Of a stretch of 48,927 bases of DNA, positions 33,102-41,353 are shown in pieces. The position numbers and the translations under genes were made by a program. A model generated the notes under the pieces. That model saw only the letters and a list, made by a program, of their open reading frames with translations, did not search any database and was not told where the DNA came from. How positions within the stretch are numbered: position 1 is the stretch's first letter; every line of letters begins with the position of its first letter. The DNA comes from an uncultured Thermomicrobium sp. (GTDB lineage Bacteria > Chloroflexota > Chloroflexia > Thermomicrobiales > Thermomicrobiaceae), in the NCBI GenBank assembly GCA_938028665.1, contig CALIMB010000009.1:1-48927 (forward strand), in the 5' to 3' direction.

Positions 33102-34706
33102 TTAGACCGCTAGCGTTCGACCGCCACGCCGTCGCAGTGGAATTTCTGGGATAAGGAAAGTGAAGAGCAAAGCCAGAAGCAAAATAATCATCCCGGCAAG
33201 AAAGACGTGGTCAATCGCTACAGCGAGTGAGTGCTGAATGCTCGCGAGGAGTTGCTGTAGTAATTGTTGACCTTGTGGCCCCAAGGCAGCCGCTTGTTGC
33301 TGCATCTTTTGTATTGCCTCTGAGCTCATGAGGATTTGAGGGTTCTGCAGTACGGCAAGGTCCTGCGCTGGTACAACTGCACGTACCTCCGGAGGGATGC
33401 GCGCGGCCAGTTCGTGCTGAAAGCGATTTGCCATCACTGTGCCCAAAATTGCTGCGCCGACCGTTCCCCCAACTGATCGGAAAAAGGTGAGGGCAGAGGT
33501 CACCTCGCCGAGCCGTTCCAGCGGGAAGGCGTTCTGAACGACGATCGTAAAGAGGCTCATCGTTGTGCCGATCCCGAGCCCAAGGACGATCATGTTGCGC
33601 ACGACTGTGGAACTCGACGTTTGGACGTCCATCTGGGAGAGGAGAAACATGCCGACGACGGCTACAGCAACAGTAGCGATGCCCAGTATCTTGTAACGAC
33701 CGGTCCGAGAGAGGATCTGTCCACCAAGGATGCTCGAAAACACAAAGCCGAGCATCATGGGTGTGAGAACCGCGCCAGAATTGGTGGCCGTTCTCCCAAG
33801 GACGGCCTGGACGAATAGCGGCAGGTAGAGGATTGTCCCGAACATACCGATCGCGATCAAGAATGCGGCGAGAAGGGTGGGGGTGAAGATGCGGTTTCGA
33901 AAAAGTCGAAGATCGAGAATCGGTTCAACGGTTCGTAGTTCAACGAGAATAAAGGAGATGATGAACAAGACACTTACAGTAAAGAGCCCAATGATCTGTA
34001 CCGAGCCCCAGGGGTACTCAGTTCCTGCCCAGGAGAAGGCGAGGAGCATGGGGGTAACACCAGCGACAAGGAGTGCCGCACCCAGGTAGTCGATACGATG
34101 GTGGCGTCCGCTTGCCAGCTTTGGCATCGTGAGCCCAGTGGTCAAGAGTGCAAGCACTCCGATCGGCATGTTCACGTAGAACACCCAGCGCCAGCCCCAA
34201 TGATCGGTGATCCAGCCACCAAGGCTGGGCCCGATAATGGCGCTGAAGCCGAAGACTGCCGCAAAAAGCCCTTGCCATTTACCACGTTCCGCAGGTGGGA
34301 AGAGGTCACCGATAATCGCAATCGCGATCGGGAACAATGCTCCGCCACCGATTCCTTGGATCGCACGGAAGAGGATAAGCTGAGTCATACTCTGCGCCAT
34401 ACCAGACAGCGCCGAGCCGAGCAGAAAGACGAGCATGCCGAAGAGAAAGAATGTGCGCCGCCCGTAGATATCGGAGAGCTTCCCGTAGAGCGGCACGGTA
34501 ACCGTGGAGGTGAGCATATAGGCCGTGAAGACCCACGCGTAATGCTGGAGTCCGTGAAGATCGGCGATGACGCGCGGCATCGCTGTACCCACGATCGTCT
34601 GGTCGAGCGAGGCAAGCAGCATGCCAAGGAGTAAACCAGGAAGGATCAGTACCAACCGCTGTGACCGGATTTCCTGTGTCGATGCAATTACACTTGTGGT
34701 TTTCAT
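33102..34706 (-). CDS. MFS multidrug efflux transporter, DHA2 (EmrB/QacA, 14-TMS) family
   Basis: The 534-residue protein has about 14 membrane segments. Diagnostic text: LASLDQTIVGTAMPRVIADL (motif D1 of the DHA2 group) in TM1, the motif A loop GKLSDIYGRRTFFL, LILFRAIQGIGGGALFPIA, and the motif C-like FSAIIGPSLGGWI. A large loop with a Q-rich helix (about residues 455-495) precedes the last segment. It would export drugs or hydrophobic compounds using the proton gradient. It lies 22 bp after a marR gene on the same strand, so substrate-inducible control is likely. Confidence 0.93.
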   Translation of the reverse strand: MKTTSVIASTQEIRSQRLVLILPGLLLGMLLASLDQTIVGTAMPRVIADLHGLQHYAWVFTAYMLTSTVTVPLYGKLSDIYGRRTFFLFGMLVFLLGSALSGMAQSMTQLILFRAIQGIGGGALFPIAIAIIGDLFPPAERGKWQGLFAAVFGFSAIIGPSLGGWITDHWGWRWVFYVNMPIGVLALLTTGLTMPKLASGRHHRIDYLGAALLVAGVTPMLLAFSWAGTEYPWGSVQIIGLFTVSVLFIISFILVELRTVEPILDLRLFRNRIFTPTLLAAFLIAIGMFGTILYLPLFVQAVLGRTATNSGAVLTPMMLGFVFSSILGGQILSRTGRYKILGIATVAVAVVGMFLLSQMDVQTSSSTVVRNMIVLGLGIGTTMSLFTIVVQNAFPLERLGEVTSALTFFRSVGGTVGAAILGTVMANRFQHELAARIPPEVRAVVPAQDLAVLQNPQILMSSEAIQKMQQQAAALGPQGQQLLQQLLASIQHSLAVAIDHVFLAGMIILLLALLFTFLIPEIPLRRRGGRTLAV

Positions 34707-34728
34707 TGACTTCTTTTTCCTTTCCGAG

Positions 34729-35178
34729 TCAGCTCACTGTCCGCATGCGTCGTGCGGCCTCCGCGAGTGCACGGACGCCTTGAAGTAAGGCTTGGAGGTC
34801 AGCCACGTCCAGCTGACGCAGAAGTTCCCGCCAGTATTGCTCGTTGCCTTGACGCAATTGCTGAAGAAAGTCCTCTCCCGCAGCGGTGAGTTCCACCACT
34901 GTACGTCTGCGATTGCGCTGGTCCTCACTTCGCCTGACCAGGGCGAGGTGCACCAAGCGATCGATGAGATGGCTCGCAGTTGGTGGCGTGATCGAGAGCC
35001 GCTCCGCTACCTTACTGACCGTCAGGGGTCCGCTGGAAGACAGGACGAAGAGGACCTTCAGTTGAGCCATCGAGAGGTCGAGCTCAGCCAGCCGCGGTGG
35101 ACTTCGTCGGTGGAGAGAGGAGATGACTTCACGCATTTCGCGAGTGACAGTCTCGATCAGCTCGAGTTGTTCTTCCAT
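34729..35178 (-). CDS. MarR-family transcriptional repressor
   Basis: The 149-residue winged-HTH protein has the MarR pattern: LDLSMAQLKVLFVLSSSGPLTVSKVAERL, the recognition helix TPPTASHLIDRLV, and the wing VRRSEDQRNRRRTVVELT. Dimerising helices flank it. The ATG at 35178 is preceded by GTAGGAG. Downstream is the MFS efflux gene (22 bp). Upstream, a 19-bp palindrome covers the -35 of the likely promoter, pointing to autorepression relieved by a transported ligand. Confidence 0.92.
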   Translation of the reverse strand: MEEQLELIETVTREMREVISSLHRRSPPRLAELDLSMAQLKVLFVLSSSGPLTVSKVAERLSITPPTASHLIDRLVHLALVRRSEDQRNRRRTVVELTAAGEDFLQQLRQGNEQYWRELLRQLDVADLQALLQGVRALAEAARRMRTVS

Positions 35179-35218
35179 GGCTCCTACCTCGCCGAAGGTC
35201 ATCACAGCCAACGTCCGG

Positions 35219-35247
35219 AGTCTAGCAGAAGTGTTCGATGACGTCGA
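35219..35247 (-). promoter_or_regulatory. Promoter of the marR-MFS operon
   Basis: On the minus strand TCGACG (35247-35242), exactly 17 bp, then TAGACT (35224-35219). The start of transcription would be near 35212, 34 bp before the ATG. The -35 is inside the 19-bp palindrome. Confidence 0.55.
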
Positions 35248-35259
35248 ATGATTCGACGT
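35241..35259. promoter_or_regulatory. 19-bp palindrome, likely MarR operator
   Basis: ACGTCGAAT-G-ATTCGACGT is a perfect inverted repeat with 9-bp arms and one central base. Size and symmetry match operators of MarR-family dimers. It overlaps the -35 hexamer of the marR promoter. Binding is inferred. Confidence 0.65.
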
Positions 35260-35371
35260 TGTCGATTAGTGTGTGGGTAGCATGGCGATGCAGTTGACGT
35301 ATAATTGAGATGAACTGCGACTGACCATGACGGATCCTGCAGATTCCGCTCCACCCCTTCCCTTCCCGCGT

Positions 35372-35397
35372 TCGAGCCGGGCATACGCCCGGCTCGA
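35372..35397. terminator. Perfect 11-bp hairpin between marR and dnaA
   Basis: TCGAGCCGGGC (35372-35382) and GCCCGGCTCGA (35387-35397) with loop ATAC. No gene ends here on either strand, so it may insulate the two divergent units or act within an upstream dnaA leader rather than terminate a normal transcript. Confidence 0.45.
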
Positions 35398-35434
35398 CGT
35401 TGTTGACGTGCTCGTCGTGCCTGATCGGCAACAC

Positions 35435-35463
35435 TTGTCGAACAGGTGCGCCCATGCTACGAT
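35435..35463 (+). promoter_or_regulatory. dnaA: Promoter of dnaA
   Basis: TTGTCG (35435-35440), 17 bp, TACGAT (35458-35463); each matches consensus at 4 of 6 positions with ideal spacing. Transcription would start near 35470, about 33 bp before the ATG. Confidence 0.55.
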
Positions 35464-35473
35464 GCAGGTACGT

Positions 35474-35485
35474 GTGTACGTACAC
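35474..35485. promoter_or_regulatory. Perfect 12-bp palindrome at the dnaA transcription start
   Basis: GTGTACGTACAC is self-complementary and sits just after the predicted +1 and 17 bp before the dnaA start codon. It is preceded by a related ACGTG-GTAC context. A repressor bound here would block dnaA transcription or early elongation. Confidence 0.5.
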
Positions 35486-35502
35486 ATTCGTGGGGGACGG
35501 CA

Positions 35503-36897
35503 ATGCGACCCAAGCAACTCTGGCAAGTCGCTCTGGGGGACCTAGCGAAGCGCGTCTCGCGGGCAAATTTTGAAACATGGCTCAAACACACCGAGCTTGT
35601 CGGCATTGAAGAAGACTGTGCCATTGTGGTGGCTCCATCTACCTTCGCTGCAGAACAGTTGCGTGTGAAGTTTGCACAGGATATCCAAGAGACGCTCTCT
35701 TTGCTCCTTGGTCGGCCGATCGCTGTCCAGTTCACTGTACACGGGATGGACTCGAACAGTGTTGCTCTGGGTCGGCGAGGGTCGCGCCGCTCGACCGAGT
35801 CCGCGGAGCCCTCGACGAAACAACTGGCATTGACGCCGTCGCCAGAGCACGGCCTCAATCCTCGGTACACCTTCGAGAAATTTGTGGTCGGGCCTAGCAA
35901 CCGCCTTGCTCATGCTGCTGCTCTTGCCGTTGCTGACCGCCCCGGCGAAAAGTTCAATCCGCTTTTCATCTACGGTGGGGTGGGCCTGGGAAAGACGCAT
36001 CTCCTCCATGCAATTGGCCACCGAGCACTCACGCATCGCCCGGGATTGCGCGTCTGTTATGTTTCATCGGAGGCGTTCACGAATGATCTGATTAATGCTA
36101 TCCGTCATCAACGGACAGACGAATTCCGGAATCGTTACCGGACAATTGATATCTTAATGATTGATGATATTCAATTTATCGCTGGAAAAGAGAGTACCCA
36201 AGAGGAGTTTTTCCACACGTTCAATGCTCTCTATCAAGCAGGCAAGCAAATTGTGATCTCCAGTGACCGGCCGCCGCGGCTGATTCCGGATCTTGCTGAC
36301 CGTCTCCGTTCTCGCTTCGAAGGAGGACTCCTGGCGGACATCCAACCACCAGATCTGGAAACGCGACAGGCGATTCTGATTGAGAAGGGGCGCGAACTCG
36401 GCATGCACCTTCCCAATGATGTGGTCGAGTACATTGCTCGTCGGGTGGAAAGTAACATCCGTGAGCTCGAAGGAGCTCTGAACCGGATCGTCGCCCTGGC
36501 GCAACTCACCCATCAACCGATCACGCTCGCACTTGCAGTCGAAGCACTCCAAGAGAGTGGTGGACGGTCACAGCGGGAGCAGCTGACGCCGGAACTGGTG
36601 CTCCAGGCAGTTTGCAGTCATTTTCGCGTCTCATTGGCTGAGCTTGTTGGTCCCGGTCGAAGACGGGAGGTGGTTGTCCCTCGCCAAGTGGCGATGTTTC
36701 TCCTACGAGACGAGCTGGGCCTTTCCCTCGTCGAGATCGGTCAGCGACTTGGTGGCCGTGATCACACCACGGTTCTGCACGGAGTCGAGAAGATTGAACA
36801 GGAGTTGATGCGGGATGAGCAGTTGCGTGGCGAGGTACTGGCACTCCGTGCACGTTTGTACCAAGATGCAACTGCTTCGGCGCTGGCACGCCGCTAG
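35503..36897 (+). CDS. dnaA: Chromosomal replication initiator protein DnaA
   Basis: All four domains can be placed in 464 residues. Domain I is at 1-80, a short variable linker covers about 81-118, and the AAA+ domain has Walker A GGVGLGKT at 158-165, Walker B with Asp221-Asp222, and sensor text SDRPP. Domain IV has the DNA-binding signature GGRDHTTVLHG at 417-427. The ATG at 35503 is used, with GGGGGACGG upstream; an extension to 35446 would include the promoter palindrome. Unusually, dnaN, recF or gyr genes do not follow; the next gene is convergent, with stop codons overlapping in CTAG. Confidence 0.97.
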   Translation: MRPKQLWQVALGDLAKRVSRANFETWLKHTELVGIEEDCAIVVAPSTFAAEQLRVKFAQDIQETLSLLLGRPIAVQFTVHGMDSNSVALGRRGSRRSTESAEPSTKQLALTPSPEHGLNPRYTFEKFVVGPSNRLAHAAALAVADRPGEKFNPLFIYGGVGLGKTHLLHAIGHRALTHRPGLRVCYVSSEAFTNDLINAIRHQRTDEFRNRYRTIDILMIDDIQFIAGKESTQEEFFHTFNALYQAGKQIVISSDRPPRLIPDLADRLRSRFEGGLLADIQPPDLETRQAILIEKGRELGMHLPNDVVEYIARRVESNIRELEGALNRIVALAQLTHQPITLALAVEALQESGGRSQREQLTPELVLQAVCSHFRVSLAELVGPGRRREVVVPRQVAMFLLRDELGLSLVEIGQRLGGRDHTTVLHGVEKIEQELMRDEQLRGEVLALRARLYQDATASALARR

Positions 36898-37316
36898 ACG
36901 CGCCAGAGAAGCGCGCTCACCAGTACAACGATAACCAGGCCGATCCACACCACCGCGATTCCCTGAACGCCCGCCGTAAGGCCAGCAGCTGCGGTGAGCG
37001 GAATCGCCGCAAGGAGGACGAGCGTCAGTGTAAGACCTTTCCCCAGTGCGGTTCGCCTTCGTCGTCGTTCGCGTTCCTGCCAGAGCTCCTCGACTCGCCG
37101 CTCAATTGCCTGGTTGATCTGTACCAGAAAGTAGTCTATGAGCTCGCGGTCATAGTCCGGACCAAGTTCTTGGCGCGATGCTAGGGTGATGCGTACCTCG
37201 TCGCTGAACCCCGGATCGAGGGAGATCCGGGTGTCCGGAGGCGACCCGGTGAGAGTAGTGATGAGTGTCCGGACAACTTGCGCGAACCGGGGAGGAGATC
37301 TGCGCTGTGCTGTCAT
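36894..37316 (-). CDS. Small two-TM membrane protein with charged coiled-coil segment
   Basis: The 140-residue product has a soluble N-terminal half, a strongly charged helix (RRVEELWQERERRRRRTALGKG, shortened here) at about 73-95, and two hydrophobic helices at about 96-114 and 117-138 ending in LLWRV. I do not recognise a family. GGGAGGTG precedes the ATG. It starts 14 bp after the large FAD/Fe-S protein and is likely its operon partner, perhaps a membrane anchor (inference). Its stop overlaps the dnaA stop. Confidence 0.65.
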   Translation of the reverse strand: MTAQRRSPPRFAQVVRTLITTLTGSPPDTRISLDPGFSDEVRITLASRQELGPDYDRELIDYFLVQINQAIERRVEELWQERERRRRRTALGKGLTLTLVLLAAIPLTAAAGLTAGVQGIAVVWIGLVIVVLVSALLWRV

Positions 37317-37330
37317 GATGCACCTCCCGG

Positions 37331-40288
37331 TTAGATAACCGAGGAGATCGCGACACGTGCCGGATCAAGCCGCTGCGCCAGGACTTCACCAAGATGCAGC
37401 GGCCGACGGCGCGTGAAGTGCGCGATCTGCTCGCGGCAGGAAACACCACTTACAACCACGATTGTCTCCGGTGGCTGCTCAAGCACCTTGGGAAAGAGTC
37501 GATCTGCTCCAATCTTCCTCGAAATCTCGTAGTGTTCTACTTCGTACCCAAAGGAGCCAGCCATCCCACAGCATCCTGCGCCACTCTCTTCCACCTGGTA
37601 ACCTGCCGCGCGCAAGAGCGTCAGCGCGTGTTTGACTCCGACCAAAGCCTTTTGATGGCAATGACCGTGGAAGAGGATCCGCGGGCCGGGATCGGAACGG
37701 AAAGGAAGCGCCAATCCTTCGCGCTCGATGGCGCGTGCCAGGAACTCTTCGAGCAAGAAGGTCTGCTCGGCGACGATCGAGACATCGTCGGAGGGTGGCA
37801 AGAGGTCAGGATATTCGTCACGGAACGTGAGAATGCAACTTGGCTCGGTGCCAATGATCGGGATGCCAGCACGTGCGAAGGGTGCGAGGAGGGCGACGTT
37901 CTCCCGCGCCACACGTTGCGCGTCACGGAGAAGCCCTTTGGAGATCATGGGGCGGCCACAGCACTGTCGCCGCTCCAGCACCAAGACTTGGTAGCCTGCA
38001 GCCTCCAGAAGCAGGACTGCAGCTTGCCCGATTTCAGGATAGTTGTAGGTGGCGAAGGTGTCGTGGAAATAGATGACCGGTCCGCGAACTCCATCGGTGC
38101 GGGGGATGTGCTGGTCGCGGAACCACCGATCAAATGGAACGTGGGCGAAAGCCGGAAGAGAGCGCTTGGGGTGGATGCCTAGTACCCGCTTGGCAAGTGT
38201 GCCGAACGGAGTTCGGAGAGCGAGGTTACTGAGAGGAGCCAAGCGAGAACCGAGTCGGTTCAAAAGGTGAATGTGCGCGAAGGCGCGCGCGCGCAGTGGT
38301 GTCCCGTGAACAGCAAAGTACTGCGCGAGGAATTCCGCCTTAATCCGTGCCATATCGACGCTGGAGGGGCATTCTGTCTTGCACGCCTTACAGGCCAGAC
38401 AGAGGTCAAATACGTCATAGGTTCGTGGGTCGGTGAAGTGCCGTGGTTCGAGAATGCGGCCGGCCAGTGCATTCCGCAGCGCATTGGCACGGGCGCGTGT
38501 CGTGTCACGCTCGTCGCGGGTCGCCATGTAGGAGGGACACATGGTGCCAACACCGAGCTTGCGGCAGACACCGGCTCCGTTGCACATCTCGATTGCGCGC
38601 AGGAAACCGCCATCTTGGCGGAAGGCAAAGAAGGTCTTTGGCTCGATTGGCCGATAGTCCGGTCCGTACCGTAACTGCTCATCAAGTGGCGGACAATCGA
38701 CAATCTTTCCTGGATTAAGGAGGCCAAGTGGGTCAAAAGCAGCCTTGAGCTCTTTCATACACTGGTAGAGCGTGGGACCGAAGAGGAGAGGATTGAGTTC
38801 GCCGCGAGCCAAACCGTCGCCATGTTCGCCACTGAGGACGCCTCCGAACCGTTTGGCGAGCGCCAATGAGCCCTCGGTCAGTGCTCGCATTGTCCGCACA
38901 CCTTCGGCCGTCTTTAGATTCACGAGGGGGCGGACATGGAGACAGCCAGCGCTGGCATGGGCGTAGAAAGCAGCCTTTGTGCCGTGTTCGGCAACAAGCC
39001 GAAGAATCTCACGCACATATTCCGCAAGGTGATTGACGGGCACCGAGACATCTTCAATACAGGCGATCGGTTTGAGATCACCGCGAATGCTGTAGAGGAG
39101 ACCGAGGCCGGCTTTGCGAACCGCCCAGACATCCGCTTGTTGTTGGCGATCGGTAATGGCGAGTGGATCGCGACCCAACCGTTGCTCCTGGACTAACCGG
39201 AGGAGATGATCCAACTTGCTCTCTAGCTCTGATTCACTCTCAGCATAGTACTCGACCATCAGCAAGGCTTCTGGCACACCGCTTAAGAAGGCGATACGTG
39301 AGGCGTAACCGGGTTGTTCTCGGGTCAACCGGATCAGTAGTCCGTCCATCAGTTCTACTGCCGATGGTTCTGTCTCAAGCAGGGCCGGTACCGCTTCCAT
39401 CGCTGCGACAAGGTCATCGAACTGCAGTAGGAGAAGTCCAGTGAGTCGAGGAAGCGGTACAAGGTTCAAAGTGTACTCGAGCCCGACTGCTAATGTGCCC
39501 TCTGAGCTGGCCAGGAGACGAGCCACATTCAGCTGAGGTTCGAGGAGGACAGGAAGGCCGTAACCACTGGCACGGCGCCAGTGTTTGGGATACTCACGGG
39601 CAATCGCTTCCCCGTAGTGCGTCCGTAGTCGGAGGAGTTCGCGGTAGAGCAGCCCTTCACGGGAATCCCGCGCAGCGCGGCGCTCAACCTCGTCCCAAGG
39701 AAGTGATCGGAAGGTGAGTTCGGTGCCGTCGGAGAGCAGTGTATGGGCTTCGTGCACATGATCGGCCGTCATGCCGTACAGTATCGAGTGTGAGCCCGAT
39801 GCATTATTACCAATCACCCCGCCAATGGTCGCTCGATCAGCACTGGCTGGATCTGGACCGAACATAAGGCCGTGGCGGCGGAGCTTGGCGTTCAATTGTG
39901 CTAAGACAATCCCAGGTTGGACACGGGCGAGGCGCGCACTAGGATCAACGTCAAGGAGTTGGTTTAAGTACTTGGAGAAATCGATAACTACCGCCCGACC
40001 GATGGCCTGCCCAGCAAGACTGCTGCCACCACCGCGCGGTAGGACCGGTACACCAAACTGCCGTGCCAGTTCGATGGTCCAACGGACATCATCATACGTT
40101 CGAGGGATTACCACACCGAGCGGCTCGATCTGGTAGTTGGAAGCATCAGTACTGTAGAGCATGCGGCTGTAAAGATCGAAGCGGACTTCACCTTCAAGTC
40201 GCCAACTCAATTCTTGTTCCAAGGCTGCGATCACATCACCAGGAGGAGTGGTTGCGGATACCTTCTTACTGGATGGAGCAGTTGTCAC
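37331..40288 (-). CDS. FAD-linked oxidase fused to Fe-S (GlpC-like) domains
   Basis: A 985-residue fusion. Residues about 45-270 are the PCMH-type FAD domain (VLPRGGGSSLAG, IGGVIGNNASGSHS). FAD-oxidase C-terminal text includes GEHGDG at about 487-492. Two ferredoxin-like clusters follow: Cys569, 575 and 584, then CLACKACKTEC at 630-640. Two CCG-type heterodisulfide-reductase-like motifs follow (CCGRPM and CCGMAGSFGYE). This matches YdiJ/Dld-type D-lactate or D-2-hydroxyacid dehydrogenases that pass electrons to quinone. The GTG at 40288 has AGGAAGGG 9 nt upstream; a TTG at 40297 is alternative. It follows ispH by about 80 bp without a strong terminator. Confidence 0.88.
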   Translation of the reverse strand: MTTAPSSKKVSATTPPGDVIAALEQELSWRLEGEVRFDLYSRMLYSTDASNYQIEPLGVVIPRTYDDVRWTIELARQFGVPVLPRGGGSSLAGQAIGRAVVIDFSKYLNQLLDVDPSARLARVQPGIVLAQLNAKLRRHGLMFGPDPASADRATIGGVIGNNASGSHSILYGMTADHVHEAHTLLSDGTELTFRSLPWDEVERRAARDSREGLLYRELLRLRTHYGEAIAREYPKHWRRASGYGLPVLLEPQLNVARLLASSEGTLAVGLEYTLNLVPLPRLTGLLLLQFDDLVAAMEAVPALLETEPSAVELMDGLLIRLTREQPGYASRIAFLSGVPEALLMVEYYAESESELESKLDHLLRLVQEQRLGRDPLAITDRQQQADVWAVRKAGLGLLYSIRGDLKPIACIEDVSVPVNHLAEYVREILRLVAEHGTKAAFYAHASAGCLHVRPLVNLKTAEGVRTMRALTEGSLALAKRFGGVLSGEHGDGLARGELNPLLFGPTLYQCMKELKAAFDPLGLLNPGKIVDCPPLDEQLRYGPDYRPIEPKTFFAFRQDGGFLRAIEMCNGAGVCRKLGVGTMCPSYMATRDERDTTRARANALRNALAGRILEPRHFTDPRTYDVFDLCLACKACKTECPSSVDMARIKAEFLAQYFAVHGTPLRARAFAHIHLLNRLGSRLAPLSNLALRTPFGTLAKRVLGIHPKRSLPAFAHVPFDRWFRDQHIPRTDGVRGPVIYFHDTFATYNYPEIGQAAVLLLEAAGYQVLVLERRQCCGRPMISKGLLRDAQRVARENVALLAPFARAGIPIIGTEPSCILTFRDEYPDLLPPSDDVSIVAEQTFLLEEFLARAIEREGLALPFRSDPGPRILFHGHCHQKALVGVKHALTLLRAAGYQVEESGAGCCGMAGSFGYEVEHYEISRKIGADRLFPKVLEQPPETIVVVSGVSCREQIAHFTRRRPLHLGEVLAQRLDPARVAISSVI

Positions 40289-40369
40289 GTTCGCCAACCC
40301 TTCCTAGGCAGGAGGAAAGACCTTGCCATCCGTATCCAGGTGGCAGTCTAACACTGGCGATGACAACAG

Positions 40370-41353
40370 TCATTCAGCGAAGTCCTCGATTTCCGGTTGG
40401 TCGAGACGCCACAGGCGCTGTGGTGGAGGGTAACCAAAGCTAAGAAGCCGATTGAGAACACTCATGATGACCTGATCCGGTGTGGAAGCACCAGCAGTCA
40501 GACCGATACGGCGTATTCCCTGAAGAAGCGTGGGATTGAGCTCTTCCGGTCGTTCAATCAGGACACTTGACGTCCCGAGGTCACGGCAGAGCTCGACAAG
40601 GCGTGCTGAATTGGAGCTTTTGCGGCCGCCCACAACAATAACCAGGTCAACCTGACGAGCAAGCTTGGCCAGCGCCTCTTGACGTTCCCAGGTTGGTGGG
40701 CAGATGGTATTTACCACACGGAGTTCACCGCCATGGGGAAGAACCCAGGCTAACAAGGCTTGAGCAAAGGCAAGAAGATCATCAGTTCGCTTGGTTGTCT
40801 GGCTGATGAGTGCAACTTTGCGTGGTGGTGGCGAGGTAGCCAGTGTTCCCCGTGGACCATCCCAGGGGAGATCTTGAGGTGTACGGGCCGCACAGGCGCG
40901 AGTCGTTCCTGCCCAACCGAGTATGCCGCGTACCTCCGGATGTGATGCATCGCCGAAAATGACGAGAAAATAGCCTTGATCAGCAAGGCGTTTTGCTAAG
41001 CGTTGCACTTTCGTTACAAGTGGACAGGTTGTGTCGATGAGTGCCAAGCCCAGCCGTTCACTGTCCTCATACCATGCTGGAGGGGCTCCGTGAGCCGTGA
41101 TGGCGATTTGCTGGAAGCCTTGTTCTTTGGCTGTGGCCATGTCGGTGACTGGGATAACACCCTCACGCTGCAGTTGCTCGACCACAATGGGGTTGTGGAT
41201 GATATCGCCAAGCGCAGCGATTGGCTTTTCCAGAGCAGCCTGACGAACAATCTGGAGGGCCCGTCGAACACCCCAGCAGAAGCCGAGAATTTCTGCGAGA
41301 ATAATTTCTCGGTCACTGCACGTGGTGTTTGTCGTCTGTGGTCTAACTGTCAT
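40370..41353 (-). CDS. ispH: 4-hydroxy-3-methylbut-2-enyl diphosphate reductase
   Basis: Last enzyme of the MEP pathway; it makes IPP and DMAPP with a 4Fe-4S cluster. The three cluster cysteines are Cys26 (GFCWGVRRA), Cys110 (DTTCPLVTK) and Cys218 (NTICPPTWERQ). Substrate residues are kept: His53 (HNPIV), His88 (AHGAP), His138 and Glu140 (SHPE), and the C-terminal TAGASTPDQVI. The usual GH before the HPE loop reads GD. Its start lies 11 bp inside the end of crtI, so it is the last gene of the carotenoid operon, tying precursor supply to pigment synthesis. Confidence 0.95.
   Translation of the reverse strand: MTVRPQTTNTTCSDREIILAEILGFCWGVRRALQIVRQAALEKPIAALGDIIHNPIVVEQLQREGVIPVTDMATAKEQGFQQIAITAHGAPPAWYEDSERLGLALIDTTCPLVTKVQRLAKRLADQGYFLVIFGDASHPEVRGILGWAGTTRACAARTPQDLPWDGPRGTLATSPPPRKVALISQTTKRTDDLLAFAQALLAWVLPHGGELRVVNTICPPTWERQEALAKLARQVDLVIVVGGRKSSNSARLVELCRDLGTSSVLIERPEELNPTLLQGIRRIGLTAGASTPDQVIMSVLNRLLSFGYPPPQRLWRLDQPEIEDFAE

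Larger units (their letters stand above)
35179..35502. other. Divergent control region between marR and dnaA
   Basis: About 320 bases. Contains the marR promoter and 19-bp palindrome, a perfect hairpin (35372-35397), the dnaA promoter (35435-35463) and a 12-bp palindrome in the dnaA leader. I find no cluster of TTATCCACA-type DnaA boxes; a single loose match (TGTGGGTAG near 35272-35280) is not enough for an origin. Confidence 0.6.

Noticed and set aside
35212-35502. Replication origin next to dnaA
   Set aside because: Only one loose DnaA-box-like word is visible and no AT-rich unwinding element; not enough to call oriC.
35327-35545. 72-codon plus-strand frame overlapping the dnaA start
   Set aside because: It reads through the hairpin, the promoter and the dnaA start codon; more likely a regulatory region.
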